A stretch of DNA of 50,199 nt, taken from assembly GCA_019163135.1 (NCBI GenBank), contig JAFLKR010000066.1:1-50199 (forward strand), read 5' to 3'. Of the stretch, positions 25,715-33,366 are shown in pieces. Each line of letters starts with the position of its first letter. Position 1 is the stretch's first letter. Position numbers and translations under genes: made by a program. The stretch is from Desulfobulbaceae bacterium. GTDB lineage: Bacteria; Desulfobacterota; Desulfobulbia; Desulfobulbales; Desulfobulbaceae. The notes under the pieces are model-generated. The model was not told the DNA's origin, made no database searches, and saw only the letters and a list, made by a program, of their open reading frames with translations.

Positions 25715-25932
25715 AACAGGTAAGAGAGCAGGCACCTGTTTGCGAGGCAAAGTCGATCCTGGTATGATCGGTGCAAGAGATATTACGCTACTCGCCTCCA
25801 TCTTCAAACGGATAACGAGCAAGCTTCTCCCCCTTCCCTCCAAGGTGGCGGCCTTGGAGGGAAATTCTTTTGATCGATCCTCTGACTTTACCTTTGCAAT
25901 AAATTACGGTAGCTCCTGCAGCGTTACCGTAA
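25715..25932 (+). ncRNA. Candidate structured leader or small RNA upstream of the FtsH-like gene
   Basis: Four inverted repeats follow each other: AACAGGT/ACCTGTT (25715-25740), CGATC/GATCG (25754-25770), a perfect 12-base stem TTCCCTCCAAGG/CCTTGGAGGGAA with 6-base loop (25834-25863) followed by ATTCTTTT, and TTACGGTA/TACCGTAA (25904-25932). The third looks like an intrinsic terminator about 180 bases before the FtsH-like start. The array could be an attenuator, a small RNA with its terminator, or, for the last repeat, a DNA operator. No known riboswitch class is recognised. Confidence 0.4.
25834..25870 (+). terminator. Strong hairpin with short T-rich tail upstream of the FtsH-like gene
   Basis: Perfect 12-base stem, loop TGGCGG, then AATTCTTTT. 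The T-tract is interrupted, so termination strength is uncertain. It could end a short upstream transcript or attenuate transcription into the FtsH-like gene. Confidence 0.55.
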
Positions 25933-26043
25933 AGCTTCCTTTCTGTTTTGAGTCGGCTCAATGCCATGTTATTGCGTCAAAAATGATTCTTTTAACGATT
26001 GTGCCCCTGGGTTCGCCTTCTCTATTTTTTAAAGGAGAGTTCC

Positions 26044-27834
26044 GTGCAGAAATTTTATAAAAATTTATCTCTCTGGTTGATCGTTGCCCTGGCATCGCTC
26101 TTCCTGTTCCATTACTGCAAGCAATCACCGGATCGGCATCACGCTGTTGCGTACACTGAGTTTCTCAAAAAAGTCGATAGCGGGGCGCTTACCAGTGTTA
26201 CCATCGTCGATAATACGGTCTCTTGGAAGGCTACCGACGGTACGCTGCAGCAGACAGTTGTCCCCTTGACCAGTGATGCGCTTCAGCGTCTCCTGGGGAA
26301 AAACGTCACCGTCCGTGCGGAAGCATCATCCCAACCCCCGTGGTTCCTGCTAGCCCTCCTCAGTTGGCTGCCCTTCCTCCTGCTGGGTGTTGGCTGGTTT
26401 TTTTATTCACAGAAGGGGGGCGGTCAAGGTGGCGGCGGCCGGGTCATGGCCTTTGGTAAAAGCAGGGCCCGACTGATTAACCCGGAGGAGTCGAAGATTA
26501 AACTCGATGATGTGGCCGGGATCGACGAGGCCAAGGACGAGGTTGCCGAAATCATCGACTTTTTAAAAAAGCCGCAAAAATTTGTGGAAGCCGGGGCGCG
26601 AATTCCGACCGGCGTATTGCTCTACGGTGAACCCGGCACCGGCAAAACCCTGCTGGCCAAGGCCATTGCCGGTGAGGCCGGAGTGCCGTTTTTTTCGATC
26701 AGCGGCTCAAATTTTGTGGAAATGTATGTCGGCATCGGCGCTTCCCGGGTGCGGGATCTCTTCAACGAGGGGAAGAAAAAAGCGCCCTGTATCATCTTTA
26801 TCGACGAGATCGATGCGGTCGGCCGGCATCGAAGTTCCGGCGCTGGCTCCGGCGGCAATGACGAGCGGGAACAGACGCTCAACCAGTTACTGGTGGAAAT
26901 GGATGGCTTTGAAGCCAATGATCATGTGATTGTCATCGCTGCCACCAACCGCCAGGACATTCTGGATCCGGCGCTGCTGCGTCCCGGGCGTTTCGATCGT
27001 CAGGTCATGGTGCCCCTGCCCGACGTTGGCGGGCGCGAAAAGATCCTTAAGGTGCATGCTCGCAACACTAAAATTGGCGAGGATGTCAACTGGCAGACCA
27101 TCGCCAAGGGGACGCCGGGGTTTTCCGGGGCGCAGTTGGCCAGTCTGGTTAATGAGGCCGCGCTGCTCATGACCAGAAGGAACAGTCGGGCGATCACCAT
27201 GGAGATTCTGGAGGCAGCCAAAGACAAGGTGTTGATGGGTGCCGAACGGCGCAGCCTGATTATCACCGACCGGGAAAAACGGATCACCGCCTGCCATGAA
27301 GCCGGGCATACCCTGGTGGCCTGGATGCTTCCGGGCACCGACCCCGTCCACAAGGTCACTATTATTCCACGGGGGCGCGCCCTCGGCGTCACCATGCAAC
27401 TGCCGGAAGAAGAGCGGAATGCCCTTGACCGCACCTATCTGTTTCATACGCTGTGCACCCTGCTGGGAGGTCGAATTGCCGAAGAAATAAAATTTAACCA
27501 AATGACCACCGGCGCGGGCAATGACCTTGACCGGGTGTCGGATCTGGCTCGGAAAATGGTCTGCGAATGGGGGATGAGTGAGGCCGTCGGCCCCATGACT
27601 TTCCGGGCTTCGAATCCGTTAAGCAGCCAACCCGCCCAGATTATGAGCGAGCAGACCGCAATGCTGATCGATTCCGAGGTGAAAAAATTGGTCCAGTCTG
27701 CCTACGACACGGCCCGGTTGGTTGTCGTTGATCATCAAGACATCCTTGAAGCACTCACCACCGCCTTGGTTGAACAAGAGACCATCACCCGAACTGATAT
27801 TCAAGCGATCGTCGACCAAGTCGGCGCCCGGTAA
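26044..27834 (+). CDS. ftsH: FtsH-family ATP-dependent zinc metalloprotease
   Basis: Begins at the GTG at 26044 after AAAGGAGAGTTCC; a frame starting further left lacks a ribosome site. The 596 residues have a first membrane helix (about 9-23), an FtsH extracytoplasmic domain (33-95), a second helix (about 100-121), AAA+ with Walker A GEPGTGKT (195-202), pore motif MYVG (227-230), Walker B IIFIDEID (250-257), and second-region arginines in LLRPGRFDR. The zinc protease has HEAGH (418-422). E. coli FtsH has GPPGTGKT and about 644 residues; the Glu in Walker A and the short C-terminus suggest an FtsH paralogue rather than the main copy. It degrades membrane and regulatory proteins at the inner membrane. 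The next gene, 102 bases on, may be its partner or substrate. Confidence 0.9.
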   Translation: MQKFYKNLSLWLIVALASLFLFHYCKQSPDRHHAVAYTEFLKKVDSGALTSVTIVDNTVSWKATDGTLQQTVVPLTSDALQRLLGKNVTVRAEASSQPPWFLLALLSWLPFLLLGVGWFFYSQKGGGQGGGGRVMAFGKSRARLINPEESKIKLDDVAGIDEAKDEVAEIIDFLKKPQKFVEAGARIPTGVLLYGEPGTGKTLLAKAIAGEAGVPFFSISGSNFVEMYVGIGASRVRDLFNEGKKKAPCIIFIDEIDAVGRHRSSGAGSGGNDEREQTLNQLLVEMDGFEANDHVIVIAATNRQDILDPALLRPGRFDRQVMVPLPDVGGREKILKVHARNTKIGEDVNWQTIAKGTPGFSGAQLASLVNEAALLMTRRNSRAITMEILEAAKDKVLMGAERRSLIITDREKRITACHEAGHTLVAWMLPGTDPVHKVTIIPRGRALGVTMQLPEEERNALDRTYLFHTLCTLLGGRIAEEIKFNQMTTGAGNDLDRVSDLARKMVCEWGMSEAVGPMTFRASNPLSSQPAQIMSEQTAMLIDSEVKKLVQSAYDTARLVVVDHQDILEALTTALVEQETITRTDIQAIVDQVGAR

Positions 27835-27936
27835 TTGCAAGGGCAAGGTCGCTGCCCCGGTGCTGCTGGTACACTGTCAGGCCGCACCCCAGTTAACACC
27901 ACTCATTTGAACAAGTCGGAGACAAAAGGAACTATT

Positions 27937-28635
27937 ATGACGATGCAGGACAATCAGGACCTCTTTATAGAAGCGCTGTGCAAGAGATGGAAAAATAATG
28001 CTGAACAGATTCTAGAACTGGCGATTGCCGGGGAATTGGGGCTGTGGGCCGCTTTTAACGATGTCTATCTACAGAAGATGGGAAAGCCCGGCGCCAAGAA
28101 AAAGAAGGTGCCGGTCGTGGAATTCAACAGTCTGGTGGCCGTGAAACTGTTACCGGAAGTGCTGATGCAAGTGCAGGGAAGGTTCGACCGGATGATGATT
28201 GCCGCCGAATTATCCTGCCTGGATGCCAATAATAAACTGGTGACCTTGACCAATTCGGTCGGCGAGGAATGGGGCGACTCAAGCATGATCGGGCTGAATC
28301 CCATCGACCTGTTCGCCAAGTTGGACGATGTCCTTCGATTTGAACGCAAAAACAAAATTACTCCGCACCAGGTGCCCCTTGCTGCCTCGGAACGAAAGGA
28401 AGCCCCCGCCGGGACGCAGGCTCCTTTAAATCCCAAAGGGCACCCCTGCTTTGCCGGAGAACTCCATGTCGCCGTCGAATGCTGGCAATCCCTGTTTATG
28501 CCGCCGCAACCCCTCGGTTCCACTATCAAAAAGGCCGAAATACTGGAATGGATAAAGAAGAATTACCCCGAGTTTTCCAACGCGGCCGCCGAACGAATCG
28601 CCCTGGTGGTCACTCCCTCAAAAAAGGTGGGTTGA
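27937..28635 (+). CDS. Hypothetical soluble protein (232 aa) downstream of FtsH-like protease
   Basis: The ATG at 27937 follows AAAAGGA at good spacing; a frame open to 27835 is not needed. A mostly helical cytoplasmic protein without signal or membrane segment. The C-terminal third (about 165-230) has the pattern ELHVAVECWQSLF...KKAEILEWIKKNYPEFS..AAERIALVV. I have the impression that similar segments occur in other uncharacterised bacterial proteins, but I cannot name a family. The segment before it is rich in Pro/Ala and probably a linker. It lies in the same transcript as the FtsH-like gene. Immediately after its stop is a run of nine G (28642-28650). Confidence 0.65.
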   Translation: MTMQDNQDLFIEALCKRWKNNAEQILELAIAGELGLWAAFNDVYLQKMGKPGAKKKKVPVVEFNSLVAVKLLPEVLMQVQGRFDRMMIAAELSCLDANNKLVTLTNSVGEEWGDSSMIGLNPIDLFAKLDDVLRFERKNKITPHQVPLAASERKEAPAGTQAPLNPKGHPCFAGELHVAVECWQSLFMPPQPLGSTIKKAEILEWIKKNYPEFSNAAAERIALVVTPSKKVG

Positions 28636-28842
28636 GGTCGCGGGGGGGGGATGGAGCACCTCGCTTGCTGAACGGGAGTTGCCATAGGCCCTATCCTGAG
28701 ACAGGAAAAAACGAGCCGCGCTTTTTCCTGCCACCTTCTCCCATAAGAGGTATGCTGTCTCCTCTTTCAGCGGCAGGTCATTGGGTGGCATCCGGCCTTG
28801 CGATATTTGAAAAATCTTCAGCCACACCACCCCGGAACACCA

Positions 28843-30069
28843 ATGAATAGCCCCCCCCATGGTATTTCTGCCAACGACCTTAACCGCTCCTATGCCGAGG
28901 CCTGTCTCGCGCAAACCGAGGGACGTCTTGAAGAGGCCCGGGAGCGCTATCTGCTCCTGTTGGGCTATCTTCCCGAGGCCACGACGCTGCATTACAATAT
29001 CGGTCTGGTGTACTACGGTCTCGGCGATTTTCCTCTCGCATTGCTCGCCTTTACCAAGGCGTCGACCTGCGGGCCGGACGATTCGGATACCCTGTTCAAT
29101 CTGGCCCTCTGTTACAAGCAAACCGGGGATGCCCAGGCGGCGATCGCCACCTATAGGCAGGTTCTGGCGGTCGCGCCGGACCATGCCGACTGTTGGTACA
29201 ATCTGGCCGGATGCTATCGGGATGCCCACGACGATGCCCAGGCAATGACCTGCTACCATCGGGTGCTGGCGCTGGATGCCGCCTACCTGCCGGCCACCAA
29301 CAATCTGGCGTATCTCTACCACCGCGCCGGCGATGTCGATCAAGCTTTGGTCTACTACCGTCAGGTCCTGGTCGTGCGGCCCGACGACGACGCCGTTCAA
29401 TATATGCTCGCTTCCCTTACCGGGGCGCCTCTTGATCATGCCCCTGATGCCTATATCCGCGATTTTTTCAATACCTACGCCGAAGGCTTCGAGCAAAGCC
29501 TGGTGGTGGAACTGGGGTACGACAACCCCCGTGAGCTCTATGCGTGCTTTCGGAACTGTGCCGGCCCTAAGAATCGTTATGATCACGGCCTTGATCTCGG
29601 CTGCGGCACAGGGCTCAGCGGCGTTCCCTTCATGGCGGCGGTCACGGTGATGGACGGGGTCGATCTTTCCAGGAACATGTTGGCCCAGGCCGCGCGCAAG
29701 GGCTGTTACACCACGCTCTACCCGGACAGCATCAGCCATCACCTGGCGGCCACCACCGAGACCTATGATTTTTTCCTCGCCACCGATGTCTTTATCTATG
29801 TGGGCGATCTGCGCGAAATATTCACGGCAGCGCATGCCATTGCCCGCCCGGCGGCCCTCTTCTGTTTTTCGACGGAACATCTGGATGCAGAAGTCTATAC
29901 ATTGAGGAAAACCGGGAGATTCGCTTACTCTTCCGCCTATGTGCGCAAAATTGCGGCCTCCACGGGATGGGCGGTGCTGGCGCTTGAGTCGACCAAGCTA
30001 CGCAGAGAGCGGGACGCCTGGATTACCGGGGATCTCTGGATTTTTCAGCTTGATGGTGCAAAGCATTGA
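28843..30069 (+). CDS. TPR-repeat SAM-dependent methyltransferase
   Basis: The ATG at 28843 (MNSPPHGIS) is preferred over a TTG at 28798; neither has a strong ribosome site. In 408 residues, about five TPR units (about 10-190) with the typical Y.LG..P.A...Y..AL..P pattern are followed by a class I methyltransferase domain (about 215-400). Motif I is GLDLGCGTGLSG and the acidic motif is MDGVDLS. TPR-methyltransferase fusions of this type modify unknown protein or small-molecule acceptors. The coding strand has high third-position GC, creating a long antisense frame that is not a gene. It is convergent with the next gene, only 24 bases apart. Confidence 0.87.
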   Translation: MNSPPHGISANDLNRSYAEACLAQTEGRLEEARERYLLLLGYLPEATTLHYNIGLVYYGLGDFPLALLAFTKASTCGPDDSDTLFNLALCYKQTGDAQAAIATYRQVLAVAPDHADCWYNLAGCYRDAHDDAQAMTCYHRVLALDAAYLPATNNLAYLYHRAGDVDQALVYYRQVLVVRPDDDAVQYMLASLTGAPLDHAPDAYIRDFFNTYAEGFEQSLVVELGYDNPRELYACFRNCAGPKNRYDHGLDLGCGTGLSGVPFMAAVTVMDGVDLSRNMLAQAARKGCYTTLYPDSISHHLAATTETYDFFLATDVFIYVGDLREIFTAAHAIARPAALFCFSTEHLDAEVYTLRKTGRFAYSSAYVRKIAASTGWAVLALESTKLRRERDAWITGDLWIFQLDGAKH

Positions 30070-30093
30070 CCGTCGGGCCGCCATCGCCTGGCC

Positions 30094-31215
30094 TTACCTG
30101 GGCGGTCGCGGTTTCGTTTCCTTTTCGGCCAAACATTTTCGATATATACGCTCATGCAATTGACGCCCCCCAGCTTGGGCAAAATCCGGATTGAAGTACA
30201 CCAGCGCCACCGTTTCCCGAACGCGCTCCTTGGTTATTTCCGGCGCCCACTCAATTTGATACGAGGTTAATACCATTTCAGCGGTTTCTGGCGGGGCACC
30301 TTCATTGCGCAGCTGCGCTGCGGATTCAAACATCCCTCCGATGAGATGGCAGACCGCATCGCTATTGTCGCTCCAGGTTTGCACCTCCGCCTCCGCCTCC
30401 GCCTCCACTGCGGCCTGAGGTTGGCATCGGCTCCAGGTAATGTCAGGCCCTGGTATTTCAGGATTCCGCGGGGTCATGCACATGCCCAGTTCGGTAAGCT
30501 TTTGGACGTTGTCTCGCATATGACCGCATGCGGTATCGGCTTCCCGGCCAACCCCATCCCAGCAAAGACGAGTTAAGTCCAGGTCGATGGCGATACGTCG
30601 CTGGATTTCCGGAGTAAAGATTTCGGTTGCGGCCTCGCGCGGTTGAGCCACCGGCGCTCTGTCAACTTGGGTCACCGGTGCTCTGTCGACTTCCCGCACC
30701 GGGGTGTTTTGCGCAGGTTGGACCTCGGGTATTTTTGGTTGATCGAGGCTGTTCCTTTGTTTGAGGAACAAAAATCCGTCTTGTGAATCTTTGTTGTAAG
30801 AGAGCACAAGGTTGGTCGCATCTTTGATCCAGTTGTAGAGTTCTTCCTCTTGCTGACTGTCTTTGGGGGCCGCTCCAAATTCTGCGAAGGCTTCCGCTTT
30901 CAATGCGCTGAAATCTTTGGCGCCTTTTGTTAACAGGATAACACTGTCCAATTTCCCTTTAACAAAAGAACAATGAATCCCGGTCAGTTTGGCCTCGCCA
31001 TATTCCAATTCTTCGTTTTGGACGGAATACAGAGCCGAGTCATTTTCGCCATTGTCTTTGGTCAGGACGAGAATCTTGGTGCTTTGAATCTCAGCCAGGG
31101 GAGCGCCCCACTTCATGCCTCTGAATCCGTCAAGATCTGCACGGGCAATCGATGCTCCCATCGATATGAAGCAGAAAAGTGCAAAAGCAGTGAGGGGCCA
31201 AATGAATTTATTCAT
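30094..31215 (-). CDS. Secreted hypothetical protein with Pro-rich linker (373 aa)
   Basis: A Sec signal peptide (about 1-26, ending ASIARA) leads into an N-terminal domain starting LDGFRGMKWGAPLAEIQ (about 28-160). This opening, with a W-G-x-P and a following helix, is common in uncharacterised periplasmic proteins of deltaproteobacteria. A linker (165-195) has the repeat REVDRAPVTQVDRAPVAQ. The C-terminal domain (200-365) has six Cys, likely disulfides, and an EAEAEAEV run encoded by a CCTCCG hexamer repeat. The exported rhodanese at 38596-39174 has a similar W-G-A-P-x-W/L entry, hinting at a shared module. Function unknown. Confidence 0.75.
   Translation of the reverse strand: MNKFIWPLTAFALFCFISMGASIARADLDGFRGMKWGAPLAEIQSTKILVLTKDNGENDSALYSVQNEELEYGEAKLTGIHCSFVKGKLDSVILLTKGAKDFSALKAEAFAEFGAAPKDSQQEEELYNWIKDATNLVLSYNKDSQDGFLFLKQRNSLDQPKIPEVQPAQNTPVREVDRAPVTQVDRAPVAQPREAATEIFTPEIQRRIAIDLDLTRLCWDGVGREADTACGHMRDNVQKLTELGMCMTPRNPEIPGPDITWSRCQPQAAVEAEAEAEVQTWSDNSDAVCHLIGGMFESAAQLRNEGAPPETAEMVLTSYQIEWAPEITKERVRETVALVYFNPDFAQAGGRQLHERIYRKCLAEKETKPRPPR
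30384..30407. repeat. In-frame hexanucleotide repeat (CCTCCG x3 plus one variant)
   Basis: Lies inside the secreted protein gene and encodes alternating Glu/Ala. Slippage would add or remove two residues without frameshift. A second imperfect 24-base tandem repeat encoding VDRAPV(T/A)Q lies at about 30650-30700 in the same gene. Confidence 0.6.
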
Positions 31216-31781
31216 GGTGTCCTTGCCTGGGTGGTGCGGTTTGCTGGATTGCTGTTCACTGCAACCCTGATATTGATGCCGTAATCGCCAGTCTGCTGGC
31301 GGGCTCTTAGGTTCCGGGCAGTTTTTCCTGCTGGCTGGGGATCGATCGCGGTAATCCGATCACTGATCGGGTAAAAAGACCACCCTGGAAAGTATCTTGG
31401 CTCCGATCAGGCAAAATTTCAAGTACCTTTCCTTGCACAGGTTGCGGTTCGAGGTGACGCGATTTTTGGGTTTCATCCATCTCCTGCGGGGGAAAGCGGC
31501 GATCTTGTCTTGCGGTCTCGTCCCCCCCGGAAAACACCGGCCCTTCGGGACCCTGCCATTTTGGCAACGATCCGTTTGGTTTTGCCAGGGATTCCTGGAA
31601 ATTTATCGCCATTTCCGGTATGAGGGAGACTGAGACCTTGCGGTATTATCTGCAATCAAGGTACCCGCTGCAAAGGGCCGACCTTTCGAGAAGCTGTGCC
31701 CTGCCAAGCAGGGGCCCGTTCGCCGGGGAAGCAGGCAAACAACAAGCATAGTATAACATCCATTGCGTTTTGGGGGTTTTT
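31216..31781. other. Stretch of 566 bases with at most one doubtful gene
   Basis: Divergent between the secreted hypothetical and the YehS-type gene. It contains the possible small gene at 31307-31612 and otherwise nothing recognisable. Confidence 0.35.
31307..31612 (-). CDS. Possible hydrophilic small protein (101 aa), doubtful
   Basis: Open frame with an ATG but only a weak ribosome site (CCGGAA). The product would be Gln/Pro/Glu-rich, probably disordered, with no motif. It lies upstream of the secreted hypothetical gene on the same strand (91-base gap), and codon choice is not obviously unnatural. It may be a real gene or chance; I cannot decide. Confidence 0.3.
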   Translation of the reverse strand: MAINFQESLAKPNGSLPKWQGPEGPVFSGGDETARQDRRFPPQEMDETQKSRHLEPQPVQGKVLEILPDRSQDTFQGGLFTRSVIGLPRSIPSQQEKLPGT

Positions 31782-32261
31782 TTGAAAAATAATGAAATAT
31801 TAAGAAGTATCCGCTACACCTTTGACTTGAATGATTCCAAGATGATGGCCATCTTTGGCCTCGGAGGTCTTGAGGTGAATCGAGCCCAGGTCAGCGCCTG
31901 GTTGAAAAAAGAAGACAATCCCGACGTCCAGAATCTCAACGACACCCAGTTGGCTATTTTTCTCAATGGATTGATTGTCGATCGGCGGGGCAAGCAGGAG
32001 GGGCCGTTACCCACTCCGGAAAAGCACCTGACCAATAATATAGTTTTCAAGAAATTGCGCATCGCTTTAGATTTGCACAGCGACGGTATCCTGGAGATCA
32101 TGGCCTTGGCTCGTTTTTATATCAGCCAGCATGAAATCAGTGCCTTCTTTCGCAAGCCGGAACATAAAAATTATCGTCTGTGCAAAGATCAGGTCCTGCG
32201 AAATTTCTTGAGAGGGATGCAACTCAAATATCGGCCGGATGCACCGGTTATCGAACCCTGA
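31782..32261 (+). CDS. yehS: YehS / DUF1456 family protein
   Basis: 159 residues from the TTG at 31782 (read KNNEILRSIRYTF), which follows a GGGGG ribosome site and matches the family N-terminus; no ATG fits. Two repeats of the DUF1456 unit are visible: NNEILRSIRYTFDLND...MMAIFGL...VNRAQVSAWLKKE (about 2-45), and NNIVFKKLRIALDLHSDGILEIMALA...ISQHEISAFFRKP (about 85-130). Function is unknown although the family is widespread. It stands alone and ends before a terminator. Confidence 0.88.
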   Translation: MKNNEILRSIRYTFDLNDSKMMAIFGLGGLEVNRAQVSAWLKKEDNPDVQNLNDTQLAIFLNGLIVDRRGKQEGPLPTPEKHLTNNIVFKKLRIALDLHSDGILEIMALARFYISQHEISAFFRKPEHKNYRLCKDQVLRNFLRGMQLKYRPDAPVIEP

Positions 32262-32301
32262 TCCGAATGGTTGCTGGCATGGGGGGATTAATGCCAGCTC
32301 T

Positions 32302-32352
32302 ACTCCGCCTGCACAGCCCGCTCTAGTGAATTCCCGGCGGAGTGGTTTTTTT
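32302..32352 (+). terminator. Terminator after the YehS-type gene
   Basis: ACTCCGCC (32302-32309) pairs with GGCGGAGT (32336-32343), followed by GG and a run of Ts. The loop is long (26 bases) and may hold a second small hairpin. It is 40 bases after the stop. Confidence 0.6.
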
Positions 32353-32413
32353 TAGCCGCAGTTGGTCGGGGGCCTATTGCCGATCCCCGCTGCCTCCGTT
32401 TTTTCGTTCCGTT

Positions 32414-32447
32414 CCAGATGACCGGTAGTTCAGCTACCGGCGTCTGG
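32414..32447. repeat. Imperfect inverted repeat near the end of the radical SAM gene
   Basis: CCAGA-TGA-CCGGTAG, loop TTCAG, CTACCGG-CG-TCTGG. It begins 11 bases beyond the radical SAM stop (minus strand) but has no T-run on that side. It may stabilise the mRNA 3' end or act as a weak terminator. Confidence 0.45.
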
Positions 32448-32457
32448 CAAGGGGCGC

Positions 32458-33366
32458 TCATCTGATCCACCGCTGCAACCTCCCGCCAGCGGCTTCGCGG
32501 AGCATTTGCAATCTCTCCGGCACATCAAACAGCATTTTACACAGTTCGCATTTACGGAGGGTAACGATCTCGCTGGCCTTGAATCCGGCAAAAGAGGCGA
32601 TGGGAGAGATCCCCATGTTGCGGATGCAGTTGTAGAGCGGATGGCGTTCGCTCAGGGTCAGCAACTGATCGAGGGCGTGGTTGCCGAGATTGCCGAGCAG
32701 AAAGAAATTGGTGGTGCGGAAATGGCTGCCCGCATCGCAGCAGGCGTACAGGTTCAGATCCGGCGCCAGGTAGGGATTCATGGCGCAGCGATTGTCCTGG
32801 TAATCGGTGCGCAGGGCTGTGCGGCTGAATCCGTCGGCCCGTCCGGAATAGATGATCGGTTCCGGGAAAAATTTGAGGGCATGATCTCGGAGAAACTGTT
32901 CACAGGTATCATCGGCAGCCGAAAAATCGGTAACAAAGGAGATGAAGTAGTCCATCCCGATCTGCTGGCAGGCCTGCGCCGCGTGGCGGATATTGGCGTG
33001 GGGCACTTGTTCCTGGTGCCACCGGCTGTAACTCAGGCGCAACTGGCAAAGACCGCTCTGCTTGAGCCGGTCCAACCGCTGGCTGGCCTGATCGGCGGTC
33101 TTCGCCCAATAACTGTTGGTCACGATTCGGGTATAGATGCCCTCTTCCCGGCATAGGGCCACCAGTTCCAGCAGGTCTTCAAAGTAGATAAACGGCTCGC
33201 CTGCGGTAAAGCTGATGCCGGTCACCCCGGCCGCAGCCATGTCCCCGATAATTTCTTTAGCGCGGGTCAACTCCATCTTTTGGTAATCGGGAAGCGTATC
33301 GGCGGCGACGCAATGGGCGCACCGGAGGTTGCAGCGGGTGGAATAGCCGAAGGCGATGTTTCTCAT
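32458..33366 (-). CDS. Radical SAM protein of unknown substrate
   Basis: 302 residues from the ATG at 33366, whose ATGA overlaps the HrpB stop; a longer frame inside hrpB is not used. The cluster motif CNLRCAHC (about 13-20) binds the SAM-type [4Fe-4S]. GEPF follows (about 55-58, GGEP-like), with later strands typical of the partial TIM barrel. The C-terminal part has Cys residues (RCAMNPYLAPDLNLYACC, and CELC near 276) that may bind an auxiliary cluster, as in SPASM/twitch enzymes. No peptide substrate gene is next to it. Translational coupling to an RNA helicase is odd and may be an accident of genome compaction. Confidence 0.85.
   Translation of the reverse strand: MRNIAFGYSTRCNLRCAHCVAADTLPDYQKMELTRAKEIIGDMAAAGVTGISFTAGEPFIYFEDLLELVALCREEGIYTRIVTNSYWAKTADQASQRLDRLKQSGLCQLRLSYSRWHQEQVPHANIRHAAQACQQIGMDYFISFVTDFSAADDTCEQFLRDHALKFFPEPIIYSGRADGFSRTALRTDYQDNRCAMNPYLAPDLNLYACCDAGSHFRTTNFFLLGNLGNHALDQLLTLSERHPLYNCIRNMGISPIASFAGFKASEIVTLRKCELCKMLFDVPERLQMLREAAGGRLQRWIR

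Larger units (their letters stand above)
25198..26043. other. Intergenic region, about 850 bases, with regulatory and RNA-like structure
   Basis: Divergent between the NrfD-B operon (minus) and the FtsH-like gene (plus). The left part holds the motif shared with module A (25434-25452). No good sigma-54 promoter was found before the 38-residue gene. The right part (25715-25932) contains four inverted repeats in a row, listed separately, and leads into the FtsH-like gene. Confidence 0.5.

Noticed and set aside
28642-28650. Run of nine G as a phase-variation tract
   Set aside because: It lies in the spacer after one stop codon and about 190 bases before the next start, so length changes would not switch a reading frame; a promoter effect is possible but unsupported.
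28618-29880. A 420-codon open frame on the minus strand opposite the TPR-methyltransferase
   Set aside because: The plus-strand gene has clear TPR and methyltransferase motifs. The antisense frame has no recognisable protein features and results from GC-rich third codon positions.
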